NCBI RefSeq assembly: GCF_947172395.1
Contig: NC_069087.1
Span: 16,250,889 to 16,314,888, forward strand
DNA from: Bicyclus anynana
Taxonomy: Eukaryota > Arthropoda > Insecta > Lepidoptera > Nymphalidae
Direction: 5' to 3'
DNA: 64,000 nucleotides
Positions 1 through 11,359 of the stretch are shown here, one piece after another (the first letter of the stretch is position 1; each line of letters begins with the position of its first letter). Position numbers and translations under genes: made by a program. Under the pieces are notes generated by a model, which did no database searches, was not told the DNA's origin, and saw nothing but the letters and a program-made list of their open reading frames with translations.

Positions 1-818
1 TTTGTTACATTGTTGCGATCAGTATTAATTAAAATTACATTAAATATTTTCCTTACTCAATTCATCACATGAGCAGTTAACAACTTATGAGTAAAACTCT
101 AACTACAAATTATACCCCACTTGAAATAGTTCGTCGATTTTTTATTTTTCACAATATTACTGCCATATTGAATTGTGATTACTGCCACGTCTTTAGTGAC
201 ACTCGCACGCAAGATGAACCTATTGACTAAGAATCCAGAAAATCGGCCATTCCATTATTCTGTAGAGCACCAGAAACGAACAAAACATACATTGGCAAAA
301 ACACACAACCCTCCCCTTGATCGCGCAGTTGGGTAAAAAAATCTACGGTACAGAACTGTACGGTGTGTAAACGGCGTGTGTGCAGCGGGTCTAGGCAGCA
401 GTTATCTTGAGTTTGCGGAACGTAACCCGATACACGGGCGAGGCCGTCGCGTCCGCAGAACTGTTCTTTTCAACTTTTGTGTTTACTTCAATCGCTTTGA
501 TTTTATAGTTATTGTTGATTATTGATCAATATCAGTAGAATCATACAAAAAAATAAAAAGAACCGACGGATGTTATATAGCTGTAGACACGGTTTCATAC
601 GTAGATCCCGTTCCAGATGTCCAAGTTATAGCCGAGCCGATATCATTGTCTGTGCTGAATTTCACCCAGATCCGTATTTGAGCCAAGTTTGAACAATCAC
701 CATGAATTTATTATTGTTAGGTAATTTTTATGATTAGGAATGCGGTGACTGCAATTGAAGTACATACTACTAAGTACAGAGTAAAAATATGTGTGTTTGT
801 AAAAGATGAAAAGACGAA
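1..818. other. Unannotated AT-rich sequence with one GC-richer patch
   Basis: I see no gene, repeat or RNA here. The stretch near 300-475 has more C and G than its surroundings and several CpGs, but no open frame of useful length and no recognisable protein. It could be part of an unrecognised repeat or a non-coding exon; nothing in the sequence decides this. Confidence 0.4.
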
Positions 819-956
819 GAGCCGTGATAGCCCAGAGAATTTCTTAATTCTCTGCGTGTGTGAAGTCTGCCAATCCGCATTGGGCCAGTGTGGTGGACTA
901 TTGGGCTAAACCCTGAGAGGAGACTCGAGCTCAGCAGTGAGCCGTATATGGGTTGA
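819..956 (+). mobile_element. tRNA-derived SINE copy, internally deleted
   Basis: This is the same family as the intact copy at 59823-60142. It keeps the first bases of the tRNA-like head (GAGCCGTGATAGCCCAG) and then jumps straight to the tail (ATTCTCTGCGTGTGTGAAG and onward to TATGGGTTGA). Against the intact copy, about 155 bp are missing, including the B box and the rest of the head. The junction falls on CCAG, present on both sides of the missing segment in the intact copy. A second 8-9 bp gap lies in the tail, next to CTGAGAGG. Without a B box this copy should not be transcribed by Pol III on its own. The family assignment rests on the side-by-side match inside this window. Confidence 0.85.
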
Positions 957-1077
957 CTCCACTTAAAGATGAAATATGTGTGTATGTCCAAAATTGTCTC
1001 TATCAGTCAATCAATCATTGTATTTATTTTACATTATATTTTGAGACACATAATATAATACACCAGGGTATAACGAC

Positions 1078-1126
1078 CTTTTTAACCGATTTCCAAAAAG
1101 GAGGAGGTTCTATGTTCGGCTGTATG
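1078..1126 (+). mobile_element. 5' end fragment of the AACCGACTTC element family
   Basis: The segment reads TTTTTAACCGATTTCC, then an A run, GGAGGAGGTTC and TTCGGCTGTATG. It matches the left ends at 7489 and 25183. No matching right end (GAAGTCGGTT) follows nearby, so it is a broken copy. Elements of this type are common in lepidopteran introns and are non-coding; their superfamily is uncertain. Confidence 0.7.
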
Positions 1127-2337
1127 AATATTTTATTTACAAGCCGATGTAGGTAAGTCGTATTGTGAATTACTCATCGGTTCTCTTCTTCGTACAAATC
1201 AGGTGATCTTAATTGATTTATTATCGCACTAATAGGATAGGTATATCCGTACATTACCGTACGCAGTCTATCTTGGCGCCCGAAGGTCGGCTAGGCTTTC
1301 GCTAAACAGCCTGCGCCGTGTTATGCTAGCGTACAGTGTTCCAAGATATCTACTAATATTGAAAGATTAGAAAGGCTATTAATATATATTCTTCTGAAGA
1401 TTATATTTGATAGAAGCACGCGTTATTAGACGTTGAAATTCATGACAAACTAAATATAATATGAATATGGTCGACGCAATTTCTTTTAAAGTTATGTACT
1501 CGTACGTATTAATACTGTTATTTTCTATTTAACTGTCGATATTTTGTCCGTGTCAAATGTTGTGGTTGTTTGTGAGGTTTTCCCGGAAAAAAAACAAAAT
1601 ACCTGCTGTGTTGCTGTTATTAAACGCTCATATTTATAAATTGTTACATTACATCGGTATCATTATTTAACGTAATTTTATTCGTCAGACGAGAACAGCT
1701 GAGATATTCATTAACTTTGGTCTATTAGCTACCTAATATAATTGAAGCCCATTGTTAACAAAAGTAATGATGTCAAACACGATGGTTAGTAATTTGGATC
1801 AGTTAGCAATGGATTAATATGGAATACAAAATTACTTCATTTCATCAGAATCACTAACAATAACTATGGTAATTTTCGTGTATAGCCACTACAGTTACCC
1901 AAAGTTAGAGAATTGGCCTACAGGTGTGATCAGGTTTAGGTTTTAATGTCCTATCTGTCACTAACATACAATTCTCTTCAAGCAAACGAACGGAAAGCCT
2001 TAGTCGTCACGAACGCACCATGAATACTAAACGCAGGGCTGACATTACCATAAGAGACTATCAAAAGTCAACACGGGAGCCATGTTGACATTGGCCCGCT
2101 GTTGCCTGTTACATACTGTTTGGTAATAGGGCCAGATACTCGCATTCCGATGATAGGTAGCTGTAAAAGAAAATAAATAGTTATAAAAGGAAAACTATAT
2201 TACATACACGTTTGAGAAACAATCTGCTTAGAATTTTGGTTGGTTTTGTAGCAGTAGTCGCTAAGTGGTTTGAAATCGACTATACTTCATTTAAATTTTA
2301 TGTTTGAACGTTATTAAGGTTTTCTCTATTCAAAATT
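1127..2337. other. Unannotated AT-rich sequence
   Basis: No gene or classified repeat is visible. One exact TACTCGTA octamer is at 1497-1504 (see findings). A short CpG-bearing patch lies near 1265-1330 with no recognisable content. Confidence 0.4.
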
Positions 2338-2379
2338 ACGAGGAATGTTATCATTCACGTGATGATGACATTCCTCGAT
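2338..2379. repeat. Imperfect hairpin with 10-bp outer stem
   Basis: CGAGGAATGT at the left pairs with ACATTCCTCG at the right. A shorter inner pairing (ATCA with TGAT) surrounds a loop containing CACGTG. A second small stem (CCCTGTT with AACAGGG) follows near 2392-2418. Both lie in a GC-richer patch (2338-2500) that may be a decayed repeat I cannot name. Confidence 0.5.
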
Positions 2380-2555
2380 AGCCGATAGACGTCCCTGTTG
2401 GCCTTGCTTCCAAACAGGGCGTTGTCGGGCAGCAATGACATCGGTGCGAATTGTCTAAAACCCTTCATAAGACCAACCCGCATGGCCAGCGTGGTCATTT
2501 ACCGGTTTTACCTTTGATGGATAGAAAAACATGAGAAATATAACACTTAGAGCCA

Positions 2556-2592
2556 AACTCCTCCTCCTTTCTGGAAGTAGGTTAAAAATAAG
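2556..2592 (-). mobile_element. 5' end fragment of the AACCGACTTC family, minus strand
   Basis: Read on the minus strand, this gives TTTTTAACC, TACTTCCAG, an A run and GGAGGAGGAG, close to the 5' end of the family seen at 1078, 7489 and 25183. The rest of the element is not recognisable to its left, so it is a decayed or truncated copy. Confidence 0.55.
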
Positions 2593-2699
2593 GAATGCCT
2601 TTTTTGTATATTTTAAAGCTTTACTAATTTTTAATACTTTGTAAAAACAAGTTATTTAACAAGTACAGGTTACAAAATAGATAGATAGGTTGTTTCCAA

Positions 2700-2900
2700 C
2701 AGTCGTTAGTCGAGAAAGGGATTGTTCTCGATCGGACTACCCACGTGTTGGTTGACAGTTGCACAACTCCAGCAAGTCTGTGCAGGTGAACATTCGCCTT
2801 GTGGCCTTGACGGCGAAGGGCACGACCGTTGCCCATTCCGATAACGTCGTGGAGCGGAACGCGCCTGCACCCTCGATATGTCTACTGTAACAAGCACCGG
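2700..2900. other. GC-richer patch of unknown nature
   Basis: This block has a base composition unlike its AT-rich flanks, and overlapping minus-strand frames of 63 and 70 codons are open across it. Neither translated frame resembles a protein I know. A decayed repeat is as likely as an exon. Confidence 0.3.
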
Positions 2901-5900
2901 AAATTCGTACCAACATAATGGAGACAGTAATTGTTTATGTTATTGAAAAAGTTAAATACTTAATTGGGGTGACTTGATTCTTTGGAATTAAACCCGAGAA
3001 AAACATCTCAATGCAGTTAAGTAACCAATGAAATCAAAATATCAAAATTCATTTATTTAAAGTAGGCTTAGTTTACAAGCACTTTAGAATAATTCGAGTA
3101 GTGCATGAAAGTATTGTAAAGTAACCTGTCGCTATTGTCGTTGATGTCTTTATTTGAACATTGATCTCTCATGGATAGCACTACTTCTTAGCGAATGTTG
3201 GTAAAGTCAAACAAATCTTAATTGATAAAACTACTTTTGTTATTTTTTCATTTTAATCTTAACTAGTTGATTTTTTTACTGTAAACTTTTTTATTTTAAC
3301 GCCTGGATATACATTTTGTCCTTATTTTGTCGTATGGTAAGATAAGTTTTGGATTTTTTTTGTAAATTGATTGTCAGCGCTACATCAGTTGGGAAAATAC
3401 TAATCAGGAACTTCACAAAAGGAAAGGGTTATGCAAATTATGCTTACCGTATATGAAATATAGCTTGGGTATCTTCTTTAAGAAATCTTTTAGTCGGTAA
3501 GTAGTCAAACATCTGAGATTGTAATCTACGTTTTCAACCGGTGTTGAGTTATCGTCTACGATGTTATCAAGTGTAAATAATATTTCGTTTCGTCAGTTTT
3601 GTTTAGCTGCTTTCTTTCGTGTGTAACATGATACTGAAACGTGTTAACAGTTCTGTTGGGTTGTTCTGGATTGTTTACGTCTCTTAAATCTTTATCTTTT
3701 TTAAATGTTGGAAATATTACCTTTTTAAGAAACTCCGTCTGAAGACAATGTTTTCCTTGTGACTTATGACAAGCTTTTCTCTCATGATACAGATATGTGA
3801 AACATCACGCTGTCATCGCATCATTATTTAAATATGTAATAAAATAAGGATTCAAGGATATTTACCTTTGTTAAATTGAGACTAAAAGTACAAATAAACT
3901 GACTAAACTAAAGGTACATTATTAAGTTACCGATTCAGATTTATTTTGCTTAAACAATGCAATCGGCTGATTTACATATTTATTATTCGATTGTCATGAA
4001 TAAATATAATGTAATTTTCGCTTTCATCTCATTGAAATATTGAATTAAGAAGAGACAGATTACAGAATTGACTCCCAATTAATTTCATATCACACTTATA
4101 TAGTCATACTGTGAATCACAATCAACTTCTCAACGTCATAAATGATGTAACTCTGTATGTAGCAAGGCTGGGCTTTTCCGACTAATCGACGAAATTCGGT
4201 CACCCACTTTTGTTGACCCAGAATTCGTATGTTTTTTAACTTTTATTTGGTAGTCTGTCTGCACAGGCTGGTATTAGCATCTGTTATAGACTTTATGCGA
4301 CAACCGAAGATGTTATTTTGTCGTAAATATGTACACTAAGTACTAATAAAAGTTTTGTTTAAGAGAATGTTAATACTTATAAACTTAAGGAAATTTATTA
4401 AAACAACAATGTGAAAAATTTCCTAAATTTTATGTGAGATGCATGGTGTAAACATGTAGTAAAAGAAGGACAAGTCACAAACTTACTAAATCTTACTGTT
4501 GTGTTAGATAATGACCATGACATGCCTTTCAAATAGACCTACATTCATGAAATACCGTGAGTTTTTGATACACTCCATGTTATATTACCTAAGTCTGAAT
4601 AGTAGCAAATGCATTAATTTGCTGAACGCCGCATGTATTCTAAACACGAAATCGTGACGTCACACTAACGTTGACGTCAGATACTACAGTCTGAATAATA
4701 TTTGCGTAATCTTCCATGATAAATATGTTGCCCATATGTATCACTCATATCGCTTCTTTGTTGCTATCGTTTTTAGATAAGTTTTTTCTAATAAAATATA
4801 AAGATGAGCTTGTAAAACTAATTGGTAAACTCTAACAAATTTTAGAACCACGGTATTATATAGTATTGTCAGTGTACTGTTTTTGCCAATACCTGTGTTT
4901 GCCTTAACTATATGTTACATAAATGTATCTTTCTTTAACATATTTTTTTAGATTTTATCGCAGATATCTGTAGCTAGTTAATTTGACTTCAGATAACAAT
5001 TTCACGGCTAGCAATTTTATGTAGATGTTATTATGTAATATTTAAAAAGAGGGGTTTCTAGAAATTGTTTTTTTTTTTTCAAGTTTATGTTGTATGTAAG
5101 TTTATTAAAATATGGTCACCAGCACCGCAATTTTAATATAGATTGTTGTTGTATGTATGAAGAGGGGCTTTACGAAGAGCTAATATTGATGTGTCTCGAT
5201 TTCATTGTTTGATCACTTGATGGATGCGGTTCGGTGTTTGTAAGCTTGCCATGGTTTATACACTGCCAGGATTTGTCCTGCCACTTTTAATTTTAGAGAT
5301 ACCTATGATACAAAACTGCGCAAATGCGAAGTATATCAAAGAATTATTCCGTTGTATTTTGAGTTTTCGATTTCATCTTCTGCCACAACTATCTTCCGCA
5401 AAAAACATGTATTATTCACCAATTATGGCCTCAATCTTCTTCTTATTTGTATTACTTGACGATATTATGTAGTTTCTTACATTAAGTATATCATCATTAT
5501 TAACCTTTTTTATTGTCCCTCTAATGGCCAGCCCCCCTCTTTATATAAGCTATGTATAAAAAGTTTTCATCATAGAAAAATATCCTGCAAAAATCACTTT
5601 CATATCTTTCATCGTTAGGCGTTCGCTCTGTTTGATGTCGATTTTCTCCCCTAACCTTGAACAGAGTTCAGTGACTTCACACCCATCTCGCTTGGCTCTA
5701 ATTGTGCGTTTCCGGTGTATTTCCATCCTCCGCCAGGACCTAGGACATCGTGGCACGTGCATCCTGAATGTTTACACTCTCTTCTATATATAACTCGTTC
5801 TTGTATTTGTGGTTCCCTCCCGCCTTGACGTACACACGTGGTGACTGACAGATGTAAACACATTGTCCAGAACTTTGACTAGCGATTTTCGTTTTTCGTT

Positions 5901-6222
5901 AGTTTTAGTTCTAGCATATAGGGTGTGAAATCGTGGCGATCTCAAATTTCTAATTGGAAAATTATTAAATCACATGATTTGTTGTGACAAATTAGTGGAA
6001 TTCGTCATAGGTACATAACCAGGTTTTGAAAAACAAAATATAAAACTGTTTCCTAAAGCAAATCTTCTAAGATCTAGTTGTGCTGAAACATATTTTTGAC
6101 TACTACGAAGTACGCCTAAGTTCATCCAAGATTTTTAATGTCCTAATTTATTAAGATTTATGAATATCTTGTATTGATCAGCAAACTCGCGCATTGTTCC
6201 TAGCATTCTTCGAGGCGAATTT
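2901..6222. other. Long AT-rich stretch without genes
   Basis: No gene or classified repeat is recognised. Points noted are a poly-T run near 5069-5080, the CRE-like pair at 4655-4679 (listed separately), and a GC-richer patch at about 5630-5870. In that patch two overlapping minus-strand frames of 70 codons are open without resembling a known protein. Confidence 0.4.
4655..4679. promoter_or_regulatory. Pair of CRE-like TGACGTCA sites, 17 bp apart
   Basis: Perfect TGACGTCA palindromes start at 4655 and 4672. This octamer is the consensus binding site of CREB/ATF-type bZIP proteins. Start-to-start spacing is 17 bp. There is no TATA box or exon next to them, so a regulatory role is only possible. 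Three further copies occur in the window (26340, 44156, 57712). Confidence 0.4.
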
Positions 6223-6230
6223 ATAGCATG

Positions 6231-6730
6231 CATAGCTGGGCATTAACTCGTTAATCCGTTAATCGTTAATTAACGAAGTTAACATTTTGATTAACGGATT
6301 AACTTTTAAGTTAACTTTTAAAAATGTTAACGGACCCGTTAACTTCCGTTAATATGCAGAAGTCCGTTAAGCGTTAATCCAATGGCTACTATTTACCGCG
6401 CGACGTGATTAACAGGTTTAGACAAGTAAGAAATTATGAAAGATTTTTTTTCAAATAAATAAACAAATTACTATATTTATGTTAAAATTATTGATAAAAA
6501 CAAATTATGGCACTTTTCCCCAGCGCTCACCTTTATTTTTCCAGTGGTAAATCTCACACAATGATATAAAAATGCAATATTAACCAGTCATATTAACGGA
6601 TTAACGATTAACGTTAACTTGCGTTAATTCTTCCAGAATATAACGCTTTAACGTTTAACGAAGCTAACTTTTTTTGTAGCGGATTAACGATTAACGAAGT
6701 TAACTATTTGATTAACGGTGCCCAGCTATG
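6231..6730. mobile_element. Complete hAT-type MITE, 500 bp
   Basis: The ends are a perfect 12-bp inverted repeat, CATAGCTGGGCA and TGCCCAGCTATG. They are flanked by an 8-bp direct repeat, ATAGCATG, at 6223-6230 and 6731-6738. Eight-base target duplications are the mark of hAT transposons. There is no coding capacity, so the element would need a transposase in trans. Both subterminal regions (about 6244-6380 and 6590-6720) are packed with TTAAC/GTTAA motifs, at least 18 TTAAC on the plus strand alone, while the middle is plain AT-rich sequence. Dense subterminal repeats are typical transposase-binding arrays in hAT elements. The perfect target duplication suggests a fairly young insertion. Confidence 0.92.
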
Positions 6731-7535
6731 ATAGCATGTCGGTCGGCGCTGCGTAAATATAATTAGAGGGGCTATTTATCAGCGCGGCGGAAGGGCGCAC
6801 TCTATCGCCGCTGTAAATCTGCCTCGGTCCCGGATGGCTCAATCCGAAGGAGAAATGGAGGCAGATTTTGCGAATTTGTGCGGATTTCCGTTTTCGCATA
6901 ACGCTGAAGTCATTTAGACATGTCCATATTTATTGAACCTGAATCATCTTCCTATGATATCCTGCTCTCCTTAAATTTTTAAATTATGTGCCTTTATTAG
7001 GACTAGGCATTTTCGTTTAAAAATAAAAGTAAACAAAAATGAATTTACAAGTTAGATAATATTACAGATTATCGGAAAGTCTATATATGTATCCTACGAG
7101 TATTATTTGTGTTAATCCTTGTATTTCATATGTCACAATCAGCAAAGGATTACAGTTGAAATAGAGCTAGCTGGTATTTGGCTAAGTGGAATGGATCGGA
7201 CGCATGGTTGGATGCTCGGTTGGGATTATGTTAATTTATGACATTACCAGACATCGATGCTAAACTTGTCTCAACATTCCAATGTTAGGGAACAGGCTAC
7301 CATATCATTATTTCTGTATTCTGATTATTCACACGTTTATTATCCTACGTTATATAAATTTTATCATTAAATTGTTTGCAATACATACTCTTAATTCCTT
7401 CTCGTTCTTTTAAGTCTTTGTAGTTCTTTATACATATCATATCATCCGATACATATCATAATTTTTTTACCCTCATTCTTGCTCTTTTTAACCGACTTTC
7501 AAAAAGGAGGAGGTTCTACGTTCGGCTGTATGTAT

Positions 7536-7536
<1 letters not shown>

Positions 7537-7596
<60 letters not shown>
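7537..7596. repeat. Homopolymer run of 60 T
   Basis: Sixty consecutive T lie inside the 5' part of the element at 7489. At the same place the compact copy at 25183 has only about nine T. A run this long is prone to slippage, and its exact length may be an assembly or sequencing approximation. Confidence 0.95.
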
Positions 7597-7600
<4 letters not shown>

Positions 7601-7825
7601 ATGTCCAGCGATAATTCCGTCAATTATGGACCGATTTTAAAAATTCTTTTTTTGTTTTGAAGGGTTTACTTCCAGGGTGGTCCCATTTTTTTCATGTCAG
7701 GATCTGATGGTGGCATCCTGGAGAAATTGAGGGGAACTTTCGAAAATTGTAGAGACGGCTAGTGTGTTTGTTAGTGTTTCCATAAGGTATTTTAAACCAC
7801 TACAACTTTATGAAGGTTTGGAGTT

Positions 7826-8213
7826 GGTCTGATGATGGAGCCGAAACACAGACGATGGAACTCGTCAACGATTTACAGCAGTCACCTTTTGTTTGGGCTT
7901 GATTAATTTGTATTGATGAGTACTTTCCACCTAAATGGATTGTGACTGTATTAAGGGTCTGATGATGAAGACGAGGTACAGTGAAGAGAACTCCTCGACG
8001 GTTCACAGTAGCTACCTTGTGTTTGGACTTGATAAATTTGTATTGATGAGAACTTTCCACCTAGATGGATTGTAACTGTATTAAGGGTCTGGTGATGAAG
8101 ACGAAGCACAGTGAAGAGAACTCCTCGACGGCTCACAGTAGCTACCTTGGGTTTGGACTTGATAATTTTGTATTGATAAGAACTTTCCACTTAGATAGGT
8201 TGTGACTGTACAC
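7826..8213. repeat. Three tandem units of 130 bp
   Basis: Units start with GGTCTGATGATG (third unit GGTCTGGTGATG) at 7826, 7956 and 8086, exactly 130 bp apart. Each contains a TTTGTATTGATGAG or TTTGTATTGATAAG segment and a TTTCCAC segment. Units 2 and 3 are more alike than unit 1. The third ends near 8213. 130 is not a multiple of 3, so no reading frame is conserved from unit to unit. Confidence 0.9.
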
Positions 8214-8249
8214 ACGCAGTAGGTATGCTAACACTAAAAATAAAAAAAT

Positions 8250-8712
8250 AAAAATTTTAATAAAAAAAATTCAACCGACTTCCAAGTCAAAAAATAACTA
8301 ACTAAAAAGCAAAAAATAACATCTTACCTATGTGCTACCTTCTGATCAGTTTGAAGGCGGTGCCAAGCCAGTGTTGTGTTTTAATTAAAGCTGTTTCTGA
8401 AAGAACCACAGAAATTTTGTAGTTAAATGGTGTTTAATTAAAACATCACTGGCTTGGCACCGCCTTTACCTATGTGCTACCTTCTGATCAGTTTGAAGGC
8501 GGTGCCAAGCCAGTGTTGTGTTTTAATTAAAGCTGTTTCTGAAAGAACCACAGAAATTTTGTAGTTAAATGGTGTTTAATTAAAACATCACTGGCTTGGC
8601 ACCGCCTTCAAACTGATCAGAAGGTAGCACATAGGTAAGATGTTATTTTTTGCTTTTTAGTTAGTTATTTTTTGACTTGGAAGTCGGTTGAATTTTTTTT
8701 ATTAAAATTTTT
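8250..8712. repeat. Perfect 124-bp inverted repeat enclosing duplicated hairpins
   Basis: Left arm 8250-8373 is the exact reverse complement of right arm 8589-8712. Each arm is a 3' end of the AACCGACTTC family (the right arm in plus orientation, ending GAAGTCGGTTG then a T-rich tail). Between them, a 73-bp segment with its own inverted ends (TGTTTTAATTAAA) occurs twice, at 8374-8446 and 8516-8588. The two copies are separated by an inverted piece of the arm sequence. As a result 8326-8467 and 8468-8608 form a tandem repeat of period 142 that is identical over 141 bp. The whole block could fold into one long or two shorter hairpins. Identity this high implies a recent duplication or an assembly artefact. 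Confidence 0.93.
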
Positions 8713-10508
8713 AAACTATCAACTCTTATATCCAATTCGACATTATCAGATTTGATCGCGTACTTTAGTTTATTATTTCCAAGTAAATTGTTTATTATCA
8801 TTTAGTAATGTATGTATTTGCATGGGTTTAAACACAAACGTTGGGCCGCAGGCGGAGGGATGGTCAACCGTAGCAACAATACATTAGCATACACCGTGCA
8901 CAATTGCAAGTTCTGCTCCGCCCATAAATAGTTATGGCTCAAGTAGAAAGGAGGAAACATCAAAACATCCACGAAGTTAAAGAATTTCAATATTGATTAA
9001 TTAATTTAATCTCATTTTCAGTAGAATTTCAGAGCCAAATTTTGCCAGCTACGTGGTTTGAAATCCTCTGCTGGACTGAAAACGCGGAAATTTAAATAAT
9101 TTCATTCTGTTGTTCATCACTTATAATCAAGTAGCTACACAACTTAAAAAGCTTTTATGCGCAAAAATGTTTTTTTTTATTGCATTGTCTGATGTCTCAC
9201 TAATGTATTTACACTCAGCGCGTTATCGTGAGGTTCTTTTTACTGATCTCGCTGTACATATTTTTAACTTTATGCAAATAATTCTTTTTTATCTGTTTTT
9301 CCTTTTTCCGTATTTTTCTTTTCTACGTCCGTATACCTGATGAGTGGAATAGGGACTTAACTTGCGTTAATCTTTGTTTTCGTAATTGTTCAACGTTATT
9401 TTTATCTCTTCATTACGGTTTCTACTAAATAAACGTCCTTTAAAATCAAACAATCTTAATCAAAGATATTGTGCATAAGAAGACTATTGCTCATGGTTGT
9501 ACCAAACACAATAAAAGTGCAGTCTTTATTGTACAATACGCGAATGCGGCTATGAATATTTAATGGGCGTCCACAACCATGACCTTTATTTTGGCCTTTC
9601 TCTCCGGCTATTGTTCTTGGAAGACCATAGCTCTAGCCATTAATCATGTATTAGCTTCGTATTGAGAACTGGTATCAGCAAAAAAGTCATGAACATGCCC
9701 ATAATGCTACATTTTTTGCTACATGTCAATAAATGTCTGTCAAGTTTCGATACGTCGATCCCTCATGTTCTTTGTTTAGATCAAAATTACGATATGTTAT
9801 AGCACAAAAACTACTCCACCTTTGATGATGTAATCGACAGTGGATTTGACCGATTATTGTGTAGATGTTTACTCATCTTAATTTGATCTTTATACGTTGT
9901 TGGAAGCAATGGTTTTTTTTTCAAGATTTATTTTCAATGTGTTATTATTATGATTTCGGTGCTTGGTGAATATTGAATTTTTTGTTTACATCTTTTATAA
10001 AATTTCGTGTATATTAACTATTGTTATTTTTTATGAAAATGTGTACTTATTTGCACGGTTCTATTATCACTGTATCTTAAAATAATCCCAATACAAAGAT
10101 ATACCTAGCCTTGTTTCCACCCATTTGCAAATGATCGTATTTCTTAACATTTGCTGACTCATAGACGGTTTTGTGAGGTGATGTTATTGATTGTTTTTGG
10201 ACTTTTTTCCAGATGACTAACACTATATTAACATAGGTATTCCTTCTTGGGAGAATGATTGTTGATTCATTGGTGTGAAGTCCATTGCTCTCGGTTAGTT
10301 TATAAGGCTTCTACTTCATAGAGTGTTCTTGTTGTATCTTTTGTTGTCTAGTATTAAAAAGAGAATATCACGGCTCTATTATTTTATGTCTTTGTTTCTT
10401 AAATCGTTTTCGTTTTTTATCACATATCTTATGTAGAATGTGAGACCTACTTACATCTATGCTGTTCTTTTAGCATCTACTATCTGTTTAAAATCCTTTA
10501 ATATCAAC
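8713..10508. other. Unannotated AT-rich sequence
   Basis: No gene, RNA or classified repeat is recognised. A slightly GC-richer patch at 8830-8950 carries GGCGGAG and, about 80 bp later, its complement CTCCGCC; this is too short to interpret. Confidence 0.4.
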
Positions 10509-10668
10509 AGGCTAGTTGACATATCATACGAAATTGAGATTCTATGTAACAAATGTCATCCGGTGCCTACTGGTGGATTTCTTAAAGTAGGTTGATGACA
10601 TTTTGTCAATAGATTTGATGTTTATTAATAGGTTGAAAATAAAGACCAAAATAGTGAATAGGCCAGAC
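10509..10668. mobile_element. MITE copy A of a three-copy family (ends AGGCTA / GGCCAG)
   Basis: The segment matches copy B (52660-52846) through most of its length: TTCTATGTAACA, then GTCATCC, then ATTGTCAATAGATTTG, then AATAAAGACCAAAATAGTG. It ends AATAGGCCAG. Copy A lacks about 20 bp near its left end where B reads CTAATTCACTATC. The right-end motif ATAGTGAATAGGCC is the approximate complement of B's left end, so these are terminal inverted repeats. It is non-coding and the superfamily is unknown. Confidence 0.75.
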
Positions 10669-11103
10669 GATGTGACTACTTTGTCGAGGCTAAGTATATG
10701 TACTTTGTCTGTTACTTTACTAATTGTGTAGAGTATAAAAAAAAAACAATTAAGTGGCGTCAGCGAGGTGTCGTCACCGATGACGGTTTTTTGTCTTCAA
10801 AGTCAACGAGGCGTCTTCCTAGTCGGCCTTCTTTGATTAACTCGCGTAAGGCGATATGGTGAGTTTTAGTTACATGTGAACGAATTAATTTTTGTACAGT
10901 TCACGCGACACGGTGTGTAGTTTTAAATGGGGGAATTTAATATCACGACACGTCTGTGGCTTAGCTGTGGGTACATACTCGTATGTACAATGAGTAATAT
11001 AATCATCTAGTACAGCCCTTGATAAATTTCTACCTTCACTTATTTTGATTGCCCTGCCCTGATAGCCCTAATTTTTTCTCTTTGGCTTTGGTTTTATAAT
11101 TAA

Positions 11104-11215
11104 AATGGTACCGCCTTCATACTGATCAGAAGGTAGCACATGCGATGTTATTGTTCACTTTTTAGTTTAGTAGAAACATTATTATGATTTTGAAGTCGGT
11201 TGTATTTTTCTATTA
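11104..11215 (+). mobile_element. 3' end fragment of the AACCGACTTC family
   Basis: It reads ACCGCCTTCATACTGATCAG, AAGGTAGCACAT, GATGTTATT and ends TTTTGAAGTCGGTTGTATTT. This parallels the right half of the compact copy at 25183-25435 and the right arm at 8589-8712. No 5' end is found upstream, so it is 5'-truncated or decayed. Confidence 0.8.
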
Positions 11216-11335
11216 ATTAAATGGATCATTAGTTACGTATAATAAATTTATCAATCTTGTATAGTGTTGTAGTGTTATCAATAATTGAAATAAAAAGATA
11301 GAAGAAATATAAGATAAGAATAAAAATATAATATG

Positions 11336-11356
11336 CTCTCTCTCTCTCTCTCTCTC
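11336..11356. repeat. (CT)n microsatellite
   Basis: About ten uninterrupted CT units are followed by a short GC-richer stretch (CCAGTCGGTCCC...) that I do not recognise. Confidence 0.9.
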
Positions 11357-11359
11357 CAG

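Larger units (their letters stand above)
7489..8249 (+). mobile_element. AACCGACTTC-family element, long form (5' end and body)
   Basis: The copy begins with TTTTTAACCGACTTTC, an A run and GGAGGAGGTTC. It passes through a 60-T run (7537-7596), a stretch near 7597-7680 that parallels the compact copy at 25183, and then three 130-bp tandem units (7826-8213). It runs into the inverted-repeat block at 8250-8712, which ends with the family's 3' end GAAGTCGGTTG. No frame encodes a recognisable protein; the minus-strand frames at 7800-8190 are open only by chance through the repeats. It is a non-autonomous element of uncertain superfamily. Confidence 0.75.

Noticed and set aside
7800..8190. Minus-strand frames with repeated peptide motifs as a repeat protein
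   Set aside because: The repetition comes from the 130-bp DNA tandem repeat. The period is not a multiple of three, so successive units are read in different frames.
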